Of a DNA stretch of 64,000 nt, positions 12,055-23,691 are shown one piece after another (positions within the stretch are counted from its first letter, which is position 1; every line of letters begins with the position of its first letter). The stretch is taken from contig CM062805.1 of the NCBI GenBank assembly GCA_031772625.1, positions 803,363,592-803,427,591 on the forward strand, in the 5' to 3' direction. This stretch comes from Pinus tabuliformis. Taxonomy: Eukaryota > Streptophyta > Pinopsida > Pinales > Pinaceae. Below the pieces are notes generated by a model. The model was given only the letters and a program-made list of their open reading frames with translations. It made no database searches and was not told where the DNA came from. Position numbers and translations under genes: made by a program.

Positions 12055-14020
12055 TGATCCAAAATGGATTTTGGATAGAATTATAAGTCTAATTGTTCCT
12101 CACTAAGGAAAATTAAAGTCCAAGGAAGTTCCTGGAAATAGCCCTATTGTAGATATCTTTTCATTCTGAATCTACTGCAACTTGAATGGGAAAAATTGGA
12201 CTTAGGATGCACAAGTTATCGCAGAAAGAATATTCCTTTGTTCTTTAGAAAAAGAGGCAAATCCCCTAAAATGGGAAAAAAACCCTTACAAAGGGAAATC
12301 ACATCAGAGGAGGTCCAAAAGAGTGGACTTAAGCGGAAAGGGGAGAAACCCCTAATCGTTGATCCCCGACATATCAAGCTAGAGGCAAACATGCAATATA
12401 ATATAAGGACCAGGCTGATGCGACATTGTGACCGTTGAAATCGGTGGATTGACATCGGTGACGCCACGAGGAAAATGACGAGACCCCAGGCCAATGCCGA
12501 TATGTGACTGTGATGATCGGTGGATCGACATCGGCGATGACATAAGACAAGGGACAGACCCCCTAGGACTATGCAACTTGCGATTGCGATATATCACATC
12601 GCAACGTCATCTTGCGACGATGTAAAAGGGGTGATTATGCCAAACCCGACGGTCTTTATAGGTGTGGTTTGATAAGTTTTGAGTTCTAGAAAAAGGGACT
12701 TTCCCATGTATTAGCGCGCTCTGGGATAAAAAATGAAATATAAAGGAAAACGCCCCCAAAGCGATACAATCGAACCCAAAGGAGAATTAAAGGCGTGATT
12801 TATAAAATTTTAGTTCCATAAGCGGGATTTCAGGCGGGCCTCAAGCGGTAAATGGTATTGGGCCGGCTCCGCCCAATCCCATACAGCGAACGATGTGTGG
12901 CTGACGGAGGAGAGAGGAAAACCACCCTTTTGGGCGGTAACCTCTGTACCCTTAAGCCGCCTGAGATCGCATATTGACCGTTGGATTAGAGATCACCAAA
13001 GTCGATGGTGGGGCTTGTGAAAGTGAACCAAGGCAGACCCGATGTGATTATAGGGCAGATTCGATAGAAATTGAAGTCTGATAGAAAGTATTTTGTCGAG
13101 TTTTTGAAAGATTTCCCGTGTTTGGGATTTTTCCCAATACACTAATGCGATGCGATATAACACCTAATGGCAGACTTGATACGTATTTAGGGGAGATTGA
13201 ATGGGATTTCACGTCCACAAATCACACCTGATATTGTTTTTGCAGACATTCTATGTGTAATGGGATTCTCTCCATTCTTCGGGTTTTTGCCTATGAAACG
13301 GCCCCGATTCCTTCTATAACCGCTCCTGATCATCATGCCACACTGCAGCAGGCATTTTTTTACAGGAAATGATGCATTGTGAAGTGACAGAGCCAAGGAG
13401 GGACAATGAATTGTAGAGAAATGGTTGAGGTAGCCAAAAAGCCAGAAAATTACCTCAAAGGAGGAAGAGAGCTCAATTGATATGGGGCAACATAGAAAGC
13501 TAAGCCAAAGTAGGAAGCTAAGGCAAAGAGAGACCGAGAGCCAAGAGCCAGAGCCGGAGTGAGAGCCGAGAGCAAGAAAGTTGAAGAGCTTCAAGAGCCA
13601 AGGGACAAGATGGTGTTCTAAACCCATTATTTCTGTGTAAAGTAGTGGAATTGAGCCAAGAACTTGTAAAAAGACTTTGTCATAATCCCATAGAGCCTAG
13701 TCGAGTTGACTAGAGCCCAAGGAGACATAGCCCAAGAGTTTTGGGTGAACTCCATATTAAATTGTTGTCTTATGTGTTTGCTTATTGTTGCATTTGTCTA
13801 CCGTCATGTGTATTTACATACCAGCACAAACAACATAAATTTAAAAGCACATAAACATACATAAGCATTTTAAAACAAACATAAGCATAAGCCTATCCTT
13901 TCAAGCATATTATCAATTCCACATTGGTTAATGAATAAGATTTGGGAATATATAAACTTTGGAAGTGGGAGAGGCTCTTGTAAGTTAGACAAGAAGTCTA
14001 AGTGCCCCATTTTCAGATCA
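12055..14020 (+). repeat. Element G left LTR
   Basis: This 1966 bp copy is uninterrupted and matches 16485-17731 plus 22983-23691. It contains a CpG-rich region with a two-unit direct repeat (12440-12591) and a purine-rich GAGAGCCAAGAGCC stretch (13520-13600). It also shows the intact pre-insertion sequence of the F site near 13290: CCTATGAAACGGCCCCG. The last 350 bp (AGCCCAAGAGTTTTGGGTGA onward) resemble the same region of the E LTR. Confidence 0.9.
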
Positions 14021-14022
14021 GG

Positions 14023-14034
14023 TGGTATCAAAGC
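14023..14034 (+). promoter_or_regulatory. Element G primer-binding site
   Basis: TGGTATCAAAGC lies two bases after the LTR end. It differs by one base from TGGTATCAGAGC, the site complementary to plant initiator tRNA-Met. Element E uses a similar site, TGGTATTAGAGC. Confidence 0.85.
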
Positions 14035-14373
14035 TTGAGATTGATTAACCCCACCTTCAATGAAGTTTATATCAGAATGCTTGATTGACAGAGAAAAGAT
14101 TTCTTGTCTGAAAGGTGTTCGGGCAGTCAACGATTGATTGTCTGATTAATTGTATGCTTTTTTACAGACTGACTATTGTTTGAGTTTGCAATGGTGAAGG
14201 GAAAGCTATTGATAGCTCAGTCCAGGAAGGACAAGAAGGAAGAAGGGCTGAAGGCATTCTTCTATCCCAAAGGACCTCAAAGCAATCCTTGAAGCACAAG
14301 AATTTTGTTGCAAAAGGTTGCTTAAATAAGCTCTTTATTAATCTTGTTTGAAGTTCTTTTGTTCATTGGCATA

Positions 14374-15514
14374 ATGACAACATCTACAAGTGTATCCTCA
14401 AATTCCTCCTCCTTCACAAGACTCTTTAATGGAGACATGAAGCAAGAATTTCTCATCATGATGGACAAGGTGAGAGAAATGTATGAGGATGGAAGAAAGA
14501 GCAACATAGTTAGGGAGAAGTTGAATTCCATGAAGGAAGAGAAGAAATTGCTTTCAGGCAAACTGAAGGAAATGGAGAGGCAGCTTCATATTGCAAATAT
14601 GAACCTGAAAAGGATGCATGAGTTGGAGTCACAGATCTTTGTTGCCAAAGAAACCTTGGTCAAGTATCAGCTTGAAGAAGAGGTAAACCATTCCAATTTG
14701 TCTTCAAATTCCTCTAAGAATGCTTGTATTGGTTCTTTTGAAAAACATACTAGAGGCATAGGTTCCAAGCTAATGTCCAAGATGGTCTATGAAGGAAAGG
14801 GCTTGGGAAAGCATGCACAAGGTATTGTTGAACCAAAAACAATTGAGGAAAGGCCTAAGTATTTGGGTCTTGGCTATGGACAGTCTTATGGAGAGAGTTC
14901 CAAAGTTGCCATGAAGACCATTAGAACAACTCCAAGAAGGATTTGCATTTCAGAGTGCGAAGATTATATTCAGGAGGAATGCAATAGCTTGAAATATCAT
15001 TTACAGGATGCAGGTGTTCAGAAGCACACACTTGAACCAGAGATTTGTGGAAACTCTAACAACTTTGAAGAGATGATGGTGTTCCAAAGGGAGCCACTCC
15101 TTCATTTGCTTCACCTCCTCATGAAGGCAATAAAGGTGAAAGAGGCAGGTATAAATCTGGTTCTAAACATATTCCTTTTGATTTTGTAAAGCATGGTAAG
15201 TTTCCACATAGATATGGGAAAAGAATTGGATGTTCCTTTGGTATTTCAATAACCATCATGTTTCTAGATGTTGGAAGAGAATGGCCACATACAAGAAACT
15301 TTTGAAGGAAAAGAAGCAAAAATCCAAAGGTCCATTGGATAAGGCAAATCATGCTGTCAAGAGGATGCACATGTGTTGCACTTACTACCATAAGCAAGGG
15401 CATCTTGCTGAAAGGTGTTGGACTCTAAATCCAAAAATGCTTCCACAAAAGCTTAAGAAAGTGGAAAGAGAAGATGTGTGTCATGATGATTCACGTGTTG
15501 ATTCTGATGTGTAG
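14374..15514 (+). pseudogene. gag: Element G gag-like protein: coiled coil, G-patch, zinc-knuckle remnants
   Basis: From ATG 14374 (MTTSTSVSSNSS) the frame runs clean for about 260 codons. Residues about 25-110 are a Lys/Glu/Leu coiled coil (KKLLSGKLKEMERQLHIANM). Residues about 125-170 form a G-patch-like block (MVYEGKGLGKHAQGIVEP then YLGLGYG), a glycine-rich RNA-associated motif. The frame changes near 15095 and again near 15230. The C-terminal part has CTYYHKQGHLAERC, a CCHC knuckle whose second Cys is Tyr, and just upstream a similar FNNHHVSRC remnant. A basic, acidic tail ends at 15514. The role would be RNA binding and particle assembly. The start at 14344 would add only a hydrophobic leader and is less likely. 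Confidence 0.75.
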
Positions 15515-16470
15515 ACAAAGGAAAGACCTTTGAACTGGATTGGTAAGAAATGGTTGGAGTTATTTTCCAATTAAGGTTGCATGTCTATTGATGCATATAT
15601 TTGCATTTCCCTGTTGATGAGATGCAAGTTGCAAGTTTCTATCAATATGGTGAATGGAAAAGTTGAGTAGGAGGCTCACTTTGTTGCTGCAACATTATAT
15701 TTCATTTCATCTTCAAAAGTACAGTGTGCTTAAGTGAAAGTTGAAGGATGAAATGCATGCATAAACATGATGTGCATGAACACAGGGATGTTGATGTTTT
15801 ATTTGTATTTGAACATGTATGTGTAATTAACTTGAAGGTTTGATTGATTTTTTGTAACATGCATGCAATGTTGACTTGAGGAAAGTTGAATTGGTCTCCA
15901 AGATGGAGATAGTGATAAAGTGTTTCATCCTTTGAAAAGAGTCTTAATGGTCTTTTTCTACAAGTTTGACTTGAAGGGTCATTTGTTTTAAAGGCATGTT
16001 TTGTGGGCTTGTTGTCTAGTCCATCATTTGTATCCAGATGTAAGACATGGAGGTATTCACAAGATGTGGAAATCTCTTTCTTTTGTTGAAGCAACAGTTT
16101 AGGCCATCCAGTTGTTGTCTGTATTTCTTTTGTTGTTGACAGTTGTTGTTGGTAGCTTTTCAAACAGGTACAAATGAGAATTTTGTAGAGCAGGTGTACT
16201 TCACATTTGTTTGAGCCACCTTGAATCAATGATCAAGGCAGAGAAGTTCAAACTACCTTCTGTGACCATCTAAGCAGGAGTTCTGTAGGAAGGAAGGAGG
16301 AAGACAGTCCTTCCCAGGAGGACCAACATATCTAGGAAGGAAAGTGATCAAAGGCTTTGGTTTAGAGGCACTGTGCAATGCAAGTGTATGGAGACTAAAA
16401 GAAGAGGGGGTTGTTACTCTTAGGTATTGTTTAAATCAGTATATCAGTCTTTTGGAGACCAAAAGTTCTT
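15515..16470 (+). other. Element G 3' non-coding region
   Basis: About 950 bases with no credible gene. In a full gypsy element the polymerase genes would lie here, but no RT, RNase H or integrase motif appears in any frame on either strand. Open frames on the minus strand are low-complexity shadows. Confidence 0.65.
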
Positions 16471-16484
16471 TTAGTGGGAAGGCA
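16471..16484 (+). promoter_or_regulatory. Element G polypurine tract
   Basis: TTAGTGGGAAGGCA immediately precedes the right LTR start at 16485. The same tract, TTTAGTGGGAAGG, precedes the E 3' LTR at 30300-30313. Confidence 0.85.
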
Positions 16485-17731
16485 TGATCCAAAATGGATT
16501 TTGGATAGACTCCTAAGTCTAAGTGTTCCTTACTAAGGAAACTAAAATTCCAAGGAAGTTCTTGGAAATAGCTCCATTGCAGAGATCTTTTCATTCTGAA
16601 TTTACTCCAACTTGAACGGGAAAAAATGGACTTAGGATGCAAAAGTTATCGCAGAAAGAATATGGCTTTGTTCTTTAGAAAAGAGGCAAAATCCCCTAAA
16701 ATGGGAAAAAAACCCTTATAAAGGGAAATCGCATCGGATGAGGTACAAAAGAGCGGACTTAAGCAGAATGGGGAGAAACCCCCGATCGCCGATCCCCAAC
16801 ATATCGAGTCGGAGGCAGACATGCGATATAATACAAGGACTGTGCCGATGCGACATTGTGATCGTCGAAATTGGCAGATCGACATCAGTGATGCCACGAG
16901 GCAAATGACGGGACCCCAAGCCAATGCCGATATGCGACTTCGATGATCGATGGATTGGCATCGGCGATGGCATAAGATAAGGGATGGACCCCCCGGGGCT
17001 ATGCGACTTGTGATTGCGATATATCGCATCGCAACGTCATCTCGCAGCGATGTAAAAGGGGTGATTACACCAGACTCGATGGACTTTATAGGCACGATTT
17101 GATAAGTTTTGAGTTCTGGAAAAAGGGACTTTCTCGTGTATTAGTGTGTTTCAGCATAAAAACTAAAATACAAAGGAAAAATCTCCCAAAGCGATATAGT
17201 CGGACCTGAAGGAGAATTGAAGGCGTGATTTATAAAATTTGAGTTCCATAAGTGGGATTTTGGGTGTCCCTCAAGCAATAAATGGTATTGGGCTGGCTTC
17301 GCCTGATCCCATACAACGAACGATGTGTGGCTGGGGGAGGAGAGAGGAAAACCACCTTTTTGGGCAGGTAACCTTCGTACCCTTAAACCGCCCAAGATTT
17401 CATATTGACTATTGGATCAAAGATCACCCAGATCAATGGCGAGGCTTGTGAAAGCGACCCAAGGTGGACCCGATGTGATTATAGGACAGATTCGATAGAA
17501 TTTGAAGTCTAATAAAAAGGATTTTGTCGGGTTTTTGAAGGTTTTCTCATGTATTTGGGATTTTTCCCAATACACTAATGTGATGTGATATGACGCCTAA
17601 TGGTGGACCCGATAGGGATTTAGGGGCGATTGAATGGGATTTCAAGTCCGCAAGTCACGCCCGATAGTGTTTTTGCAGATATTCTTTGTGTAATGGGATT
17701 CTCTCCATTCTTCGGGTTTTTTCCTATGAAA
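16485..17731 (+). repeat. Element G right LTR, first part (left of F)
   Basis: Begins TGATCCAAAATGG and matches 12055-13297 of the left LTR. It ends CCTATGAAA, where element F is inserted. It contains the perfect 14 bp palindrome TGCGATATATCGCA (17015-17028). Confidence 0.9.
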
Positions 17732-18334
17732 TGTTGGGTGTGGAGCCTGATTATCTTCTATAGTACCGGCATATTGGACCCCAGTTCAAAATGGGGCGGC
17801 AATGCCGCCCGTAAAATAATCGCTGCCGTGGGGGGTCCAGGGGGGCGGCAGCGACTTTTGGGAGCCCCCCCCTGGCGGGGGGTTTCGGGGGCAGCGCCCC
17901 CGAAGCTAAAAACAGCTGTAAAATTGCCTTGTAAAAGTATAGTAATTTCTAGTCAATCTGGGCCGTTCATTAGGCGGATGATCTGACGGTAGAACTTATG
18001 TTTAGTTTAGGGTTTTTTGCCCTAGAAGGCAACCCCTCTCTTTATATGAGGGCATTGTATTTGAGGCTATGAGATAGATGTGTATTCGGTGAGTGAGAAA
18101 CATAGAGGTGAGACTGTGAGAGAAAACAGAGGATATTACAGCGGTTTTGCTGTAGGTTGTATCTCTTCATTTTGCTGGATAATAGAAAGGAAGGACTGGC
18201 TGTTCGGTGTGGACGTAGCCCAAACTGGGTGAACCACGTATATCTGTGTCTTTCTTGTTTTGTGCGTTTTCTGTGTTTATATTTATGCAATATTTTATGT
18301 GTTCCATTGCTCCGTAATATATAATTTTCTAACA
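17732..18334 (+). repeat. Element F 5' LTR
   Basis: 603 bp, TG...CA. A probable TATA box, CTTTATATGAGG, lies at about 18040-18051. The U3 part has three GC-rich inverted repeats: GGCGGC/GCCGCC, CGCTGCCG/CGGCAGCG and CGGGGGC/GCCCCCG (about 17795-17905). Confidence 0.97.
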
Positions 18335-18336
18335 AA

Positions 18337-18348
18337 TGGTATCAGAGC
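18337..18348 (+). promoter_or_regulatory. Element F primer-binding site (initiator tRNA-Met)
   Basis: TGGTATCAGAGC starts two bases after the LTR end. This exact site is the standard initiator-Met primer site of plant copia elements. Confidence 0.95.
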
Positions 18349-18409
18349 CGAAGGTCTATTTGGCTGATAAACTCGCAGGAAAGAAGGGTTCCTGGTTTGA
18401 GTGGGAGCA

Positions 18410-21400
18410 ATGGCGGAAGATGGTAAGTTTAGGGTCGAGAAATTTAACGGCCAAAACTTCTCGCTGTGGAAGATGCAGATGGAAGATTATCTGTATCAAA
18501 AAGATCTATACCTACCATTGGGTGGAAAAACAAAGATGCCGACGGGTATGAAAGACGAAGAATGGAACCTTCTCGATAGAAAGGCACTCGGAACAATACG
18601 GCTGTGCCTTGCTGCGTCAGTTGCTTTCAACATTTCGAAGGAAACCACGACAGCAGGTTTGATGGAGGCGTTGTCGAAACTATATGAAAAACCCTCGGCC
18701 TCGAACAAGGTATTTCTTATGAAACGGTTATTTAATATGAAGATGTCGGAAGGTGGATCTGTTGCAGACCATTTAAATGATTTTAATACAGTTACAAGTC
18801 AGTTAAGTTCTGTAGGGGTAAACTTTGATGATGAAATTAGAGCTCTGTTATTCTTATGCTCGTTACCAGAAAGCTGGAATGGTTTGGTAATGGCCATCAG
18901 TAACTCTGTTTCTCGATCTAGTACTTTAAAGTTTGATGATGTTGTCGGTGCTATCCTTAGCGAGGAAATGCGACGGAAAAGCTCCGGTGAGACATCGGGA
19001 AATGCTTTGAGTGCAGAGTCTAGAGGAAGAAAAATGGAAAGAGGAAAGAGCTCAGGATATCGTAGTAAATCAAGGAAAGGCAGATCCAAGTCCAGATCGG
19101 GGATAGTGTGCTGGAAATGTGGAAGGAAAGGACACCTAAATAAAGACTGTAGATCTCGGAAGGGAAAAGAAGGAGATGCACAGCAAGAAAACAATCATGA
19201 AGAAAATGTGACAGGTGAGGTGTTACAAGATGCTTTGATTCTTTCTTTCGAAAATATTACTGATTCCTGGGTGGTAGATTCAGGGGTTTCATTCCATGCC
19301 ACACCTGATAAGAAATACTTTCATGACTATGTTCAAGGAGATTTTGGACAAGTTCGTCTAGGTGATGATAAACCCTGTAAAATCGTTGGAATGGGTAAGG
19401 TTCTTGTAAAACAGCAGAATGGAAACCAATGGCTACTAAAGGAGGTAAGGCATGTTCCAGATCTAAAGAAAAATCTGATTTCAACAGGGCAGTTAGGCAG
19501 TGAAGGTTGTGTGACAACTTTCACAGATAAAGCTTGGAAGGTCACTAAAGGAGCCCTGGTAATAGCAAAAGGTGAAAAGGTTGGTACATTGTATTTATGC
19601 AATGGTATTTCTAACTCTGTTAATGCTTTAACTTCCAGAGGAGCAAATGCAGCATTATGGCATCATAGGCTCGGACACATGAGTGAAAAAGGGATGAAGA
19701 TTCTTCACTCAAGGAATTTGTTGCCAGGTTTGAAGAATGTTGATTTGGACTTCTGTGAGAACTGCATTTATGGATAACAGAAAAGAGTCAGATTTCTCAG
19801 AGTTGGGAAAGAAAATAAGAACGAAAAATTAGAGCTTGTGCATACAGACGTATGGGGACCTACTCAGGTATCATCTCTCGGTGGCTCTCGTTATTATGTT
19901 ACTTTTATTGATGATGCAACTAGAAAAACTTGGATTTATTGTATTAAGAATAAATCTGATGTATTTGATACTTTCAAGGAATGGAAAGCTTTGGTTGAGA
20001 TTGAGACAGGAAAGAAATTGAAGTGTCTTAGATCAAAAAATGGAGGTGAATATTGCAGCAAAGAGTTTGATAGGTATTGTTCAGAGCATGGAATTCGCAG
20101 TCAGAAAGGATGAACAGAACAATCATGGAGCGTGCAAGGTGCATGAGATTGCATGCAGGATTGCCTTTACAGTTTTGGGCAGATGTTGTAGATACTGATG
20201 TTTATTTAATAAACAGAGGACCTTCAAGTTCCTTGGATGGTGGTGTTCCAGAGGAAGCATGGACAGGGAAAAAGGTAAACTACTCTATTTTAAAACCTTT
20301 TGGTTGTGAGGCCTTTGTCCATATTGATAAAGAAAATAGAACAAAGCTTGAGGCAAAGTCAAAGAAATGTACCTTTATTGGATATGGTGTTAATGATTTT
20401 GGTTATCGCTTATATGATTATGAAAATCACAAAATCATTAGGAGCAGAGATGTAATATTCAATGAAAAGGTCTTGTATAAGAATCAGTTGCAGGAAAAGA
20501 AACAAGAAAAAGAAAACAAGGAATACGCAGATCTTGATGAAATTACTGAAAAAGTAAAGGTGCCTGAAAATAATAATAATCAACAACCACAACAACAGCA
20601 ACCATCACAACAACAACAGGCACCCCAAACACCTGAAAGTGGTGTTAGAAGATCTACCAGGACAGGTAGACCTCCTAAATGATACTCTCCTTCATTATAT
20701 TATTTATTGTTGACTGATTCCGGTGAACCTGAATGTTATGAAGAAGCAATGCAGGTTGAAAGCAAGAAGAAGTGGGAGGTAGCCATGGAAGAAGAGATGG
20801 ACTCCTTAATGCATAACCAGACTTGGGATTTAGTCAGGTTGCCTGCAGGAAAAACTACATTGAAGAATAAATGGGTTTACAGGCTGAAGGAAGAAGATGG
20901 AGGAAAGCAAAGGTACAAAGCTAGACTTGTGGTGAAGGGGTTTGCACAGAAGAAAGGTATTGATTTTGATGAAATATTTTCTCCTGTTGTTAAAATGACT
21001 TCAATCAGAACTATTTTAAGTCTTGTAGCAGCTGAAGATTTGCATCTTGAGCAGTTAGATGTAAAGACAGCCTTTCTCCATGGGGATTTGGAGGAAGAGA
21101 TATATATGCAGCAGCCACAAGGATATGAGGTGAAAGGGAAGGAGAAACTTGTGTGCAGGTTGAAGAAGAGCTTGTATGGTTTAAAACAGGCTCCAAGGCA
21201 ATGGTATCTAAAATTTGACAAGTTTATGTCTGAACAAGGTTATACTAGATGTCACTCTGATCATTGTGTTTATCTGAAAAAGCAAAATGATGGAAGCTAT
21301 ATTATATTGTTATTGTATGTAGATGACATGCTTGTTGCAGGATCTAACATGCAGGAAATAAATGTGCTCAAAAGAAAATTGGCAAATTCATTTGCAATGA

Positions 21401-22278
21401 AGGATTTGGGTGCTGCAAAACAAATCCTTGGTATGAGAATAACTGGAGACAGGAAAAATAGAAAATTAACATTGTCTCAGAATGAGTACATACAAAAGGT
21501 GTTGAAAAGATTTAACATGCAAAATGCAAAACCAGTTAGTACACCTTTTGCTAGCCATTTCAAACTTAGCAAAGAAATGTGCCCAAAGACCCAAGAAGAC
21601 ATGGATTATATGTCTAAAGTTCCATATGCATCAGCAGTTGGAAGTTTAATGTATGCAATGGTCTGCACAAGGCCTGATATTGCACATGCAGTGGGAGTTG
21701 TAAGCAGGTACATGAACAATCCAGGAAAGGAACATTGGATGGCAGTGAAATGGATTCTCAGATATTTGAGAGGTACCACAAATCAAGCATTATGCTTTGG
21801 TGGTTCAAACATATCCCTACAAGGATATGTTGATGCAGATATGGCAGGTGACAGAGATAATAGGAGGAGCACTACAAGATATGTATTTACTATCGGAGGA
21901 ACAGATGTCAGTTGGGTTTCAAAAATCCAAAGTGTTGTTGCACTTTCAACAACAGAAGCAAAGTATGTTGCTGCTACAGAGGCTAGTAAAGAAATGATTT
22001 GGTTACAAAGGTTTATGGGTGAATTGGGTAAGGAGCATGATATGGGCACGTTATACAGTGATAGTCAAAGTGTCATTCATCTTGCAAAGAACTCAGCATT
22101 TCATTCCAGGACAAAACACATACAGCTCAAGTACCATTTCATACGATCAGTGTTGGAAGATGGAGAGTTGAAGCTGGAAAAGATACACACTAGCCAGAAC
22201 CCTGCAGATATGCTAACAAAAGTTGTAACCAGGGAGAAACTGAGAATATGCTCAGTTTCATTTGGTCTTCAAGGATGA
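18410..22278 (+). pseudogene. gag-pol: Element F gag-pol polyprotein (gag, protease, integrase, RT, RNase H), broken
   Basis: ATG 18410 starts [17 protein letters not shown], a copia gag. A zinc knuckle [14 protein letters not shown] lies at about 19110-19150. The protease has [11 protein letters not shown] (about 19270), where the usual Ala after DSG is Val. A pre-integrase HHRLGHMS...CENC motif is at 19660-19765, followed by a TAA at 19774. In the integrase core the first Asp (HTDVWGP) is kept and the second is Lys (LRSKNGGEY). A deletion at about 20105 removes the segment that normally carries the catalytic Glu and shifts the frame. A TGA at 20680 interrupts the region before RT. RT is otherwise complete (QLDVKTAFLHG, LLLYVDDMLV), as is RNase H (STTEAKYVA, SRTKHIQLKYHFIR), ending with ADMLTK. 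Confidence 0.95.
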
Positions 22279-22363
22279 CGATGAAGATGAGAAACAGCCA
22301 GGTCCAAACAGGAGTCATTGTCTAGCAAATGGAGCAGCGGTGGAGTTGCTACAATCAGTCTCC

Positions 22364-22374
22364 AAGTGGGAGAT
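22364..22374 (+). promoter_or_regulatory. Element F polypurine tract
   Basis: AAGTGGGAGAT abuts the 3' LTR start at 22375. It primes plus-strand DNA synthesis in this family. Confidence 0.9.
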
Positions 22375-22977
22375 TGTTGGGTGTGGAGCCTGATTATCTT
22401 CTATAGTACCGGCATATTGGACCCCAGTTCAAAATGGGGCGGCAATGCCACCCGTAAAATAATTGCTGCCGTGGGGGGTCCAGGGGGGCGGCAGCGACTT
22501 TTGGGAGCCCCCCCCTGGTGGGGGGTTTCGGGGGCAGCGCCCCCGAAGCTAAAAACAACTGTAAAATTGCCTTGTAAAAGTATAGTAATTTCTAGTCAAT
22601 CTGGGTCGTTCATTAGGCGGATGATCTGACGGTAGAACTTATGTTTAGTTTAGGGTTTTTTGCCCTAGAAGGCAACCCCTCTCTTTATATGAGGGCATTG
22701 TATTTGAGGCTGTGAGATAGATGTGTATTCGGTGAGCGAGAAACATAGAGGTGAGATTGTGAGAGAAAACAGAGGATATTACAGCGGTTTTGCTGTAGGT
22801 TGTATCTCTTCATTTTGCTGGATAATAGAAAGGAAGGATTGGCTGTTCGGGGTGGACGTAGCCCAAACTGGGTGAACCACGTATATCTGTGTCTTTCTTG
22901 TTTTGTGCGTTTTCTGTGTTTATATTTATGCAATATTTTATGTGTTCCATTGCTCTGTAATATATAATTTTCTAACA
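22375..22977 (+). repeat. Element F 3' LTR
   Basis: 603 bp, ending TCTAACA and followed by the duplicated TGAAA. It is almost identical to 17732-18334. Confidence 0.97.
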
Positions 22978-22982
22978 TGAAA

Positions 22983-23691
22983 CGGCCCCGATTCCTTCAA
23001 TAAACGCTCCTGATCATCATGCCACACTGTAGCAGGCACTTTTTACGAGCAATGATGCATTTTGAAGTGACAGAGCCAAGGAGGGACAATGAATCACAGA
23101 GAAATGACTAGGGTATCCAAAAAGCTAGAAAATTACCTCAAAGGAGGAAGAGAGCTCAATTGAGAGGGGGCAGCGCAGAAAGCTAAGCCAAAGTAGGAAG
23201 CTAAGACAAAGAGAGACCGAGAGCCAAGAGCCGAGAGCCGAGAGCCAGAAAGCTGAAGAGCTTCAAGAGCCAAGGGATAACATGGTGTTCTAAACCCATT
23301 GTTTCTGTGTAAAGCAGTGGAGTTGGTCCAAGAGCTTGTTAAAAGACTTTTCTGTAATCCCCAAGAGCCTAGTCAAGTTGACTAAGCCCAAGGAGATGTA
23401 GCCCAAGAGTTTTGGGTGAACTCCATATTAAATTGTTGTCTTATGTGTTTGCTTATTGCTGCATTTGTCTACTGTCATGTGTATTCACATATCAACACAA
23501 ACAACAGAAATTTAAAAGCACATAAACATACATAATCATTTTAAAACAAACATAAGCATACGCCTATCCTTTCAAGCATATTATCAATTTTGCATTGGTT
23601 AATCAATAATATTTGGGAATATCTAAGCTTTGGAAGTGGGAGAGGCTCTTGTAAGTTAGACAAGAAGCCTAAGTGCCCCATTTCCAGATCA
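22983..23691 (+). repeat. Element G right LTR, second part (right of F)
   Basis: Starts CGGCCCCGATTCC after the duplicated TGAAA and matches 13298-14020 of the left LTR to its end, CCAGATCA. It carries the same purine-rich and GGTGAACTCCATATTAAATT regions. Confidence 0.9.

Larger units (their letters stand above)
17732..22977 (+). mobile_element. Element F: Ty1/copia retrotransposon, Tork/Tnt1-like, 5.2 kb
   Basis: Two 603 bp LTRs (TGTTGGG...TCTAACA) flank one gag-pol region. The flanking five bases are TGAAA on both sides (17727-17731 and 22978-22982). The LTRs differ at about eleven positions (roughly 98 percent identical), ten of them transitions, so this is the youngest or one of the youngest insertions here. 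The order gag, protease, integrase, RT, RNase H is copia-type. Coding is broken: a TAA before integrase, a deletion in the integrase core and a stop before RT. Confidence 0.97.
12055..23691 (+). mobile_element. Element G: gag-only LTR retrotransposon (TR-GAG type) carrying copia element F
   Basis: LTRs of about 1.96 kb start TGATCC and end TTTCAGATCA or TTCCAGATCA. Flanking bases are TATAT (12050-12054) and TATAG (23692-23696), a 4/5 target duplication. The internal 14021-16484 encodes only a gag-like protein with a coiled coil, a G-patch and zinc-knuckle remnants; there is no protease, RT or integrase. It is therefore a non-autonomous family needing another element's enzymes. It inserted in the B protease gene, and its right LTR was later hit by F. 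Confidence 0.9.

Noticed and set aside
13187-13627. 146-codon minus-strand frame in the G left LTR
   Set aside because: It is the complement of a purine-rich GAGAGCC repeat in the LTR; the right LTR copy is interrupted by F and does not keep the frame.
15702-16229. 175-codon minus-strand open frame in element G
   Set aside because: It is rich in Cys, Thr and Ser with no motif, lies in the non-coding 3' part, and has no support from the rest of the element.
16646-17095. 149-codon minus-strand frame in the G right LTR, also seen in part at 12216-12597
   Set aside because: Its translation follows the CpG-rich tandem repeat and is not kept in one frame in the left LTR.
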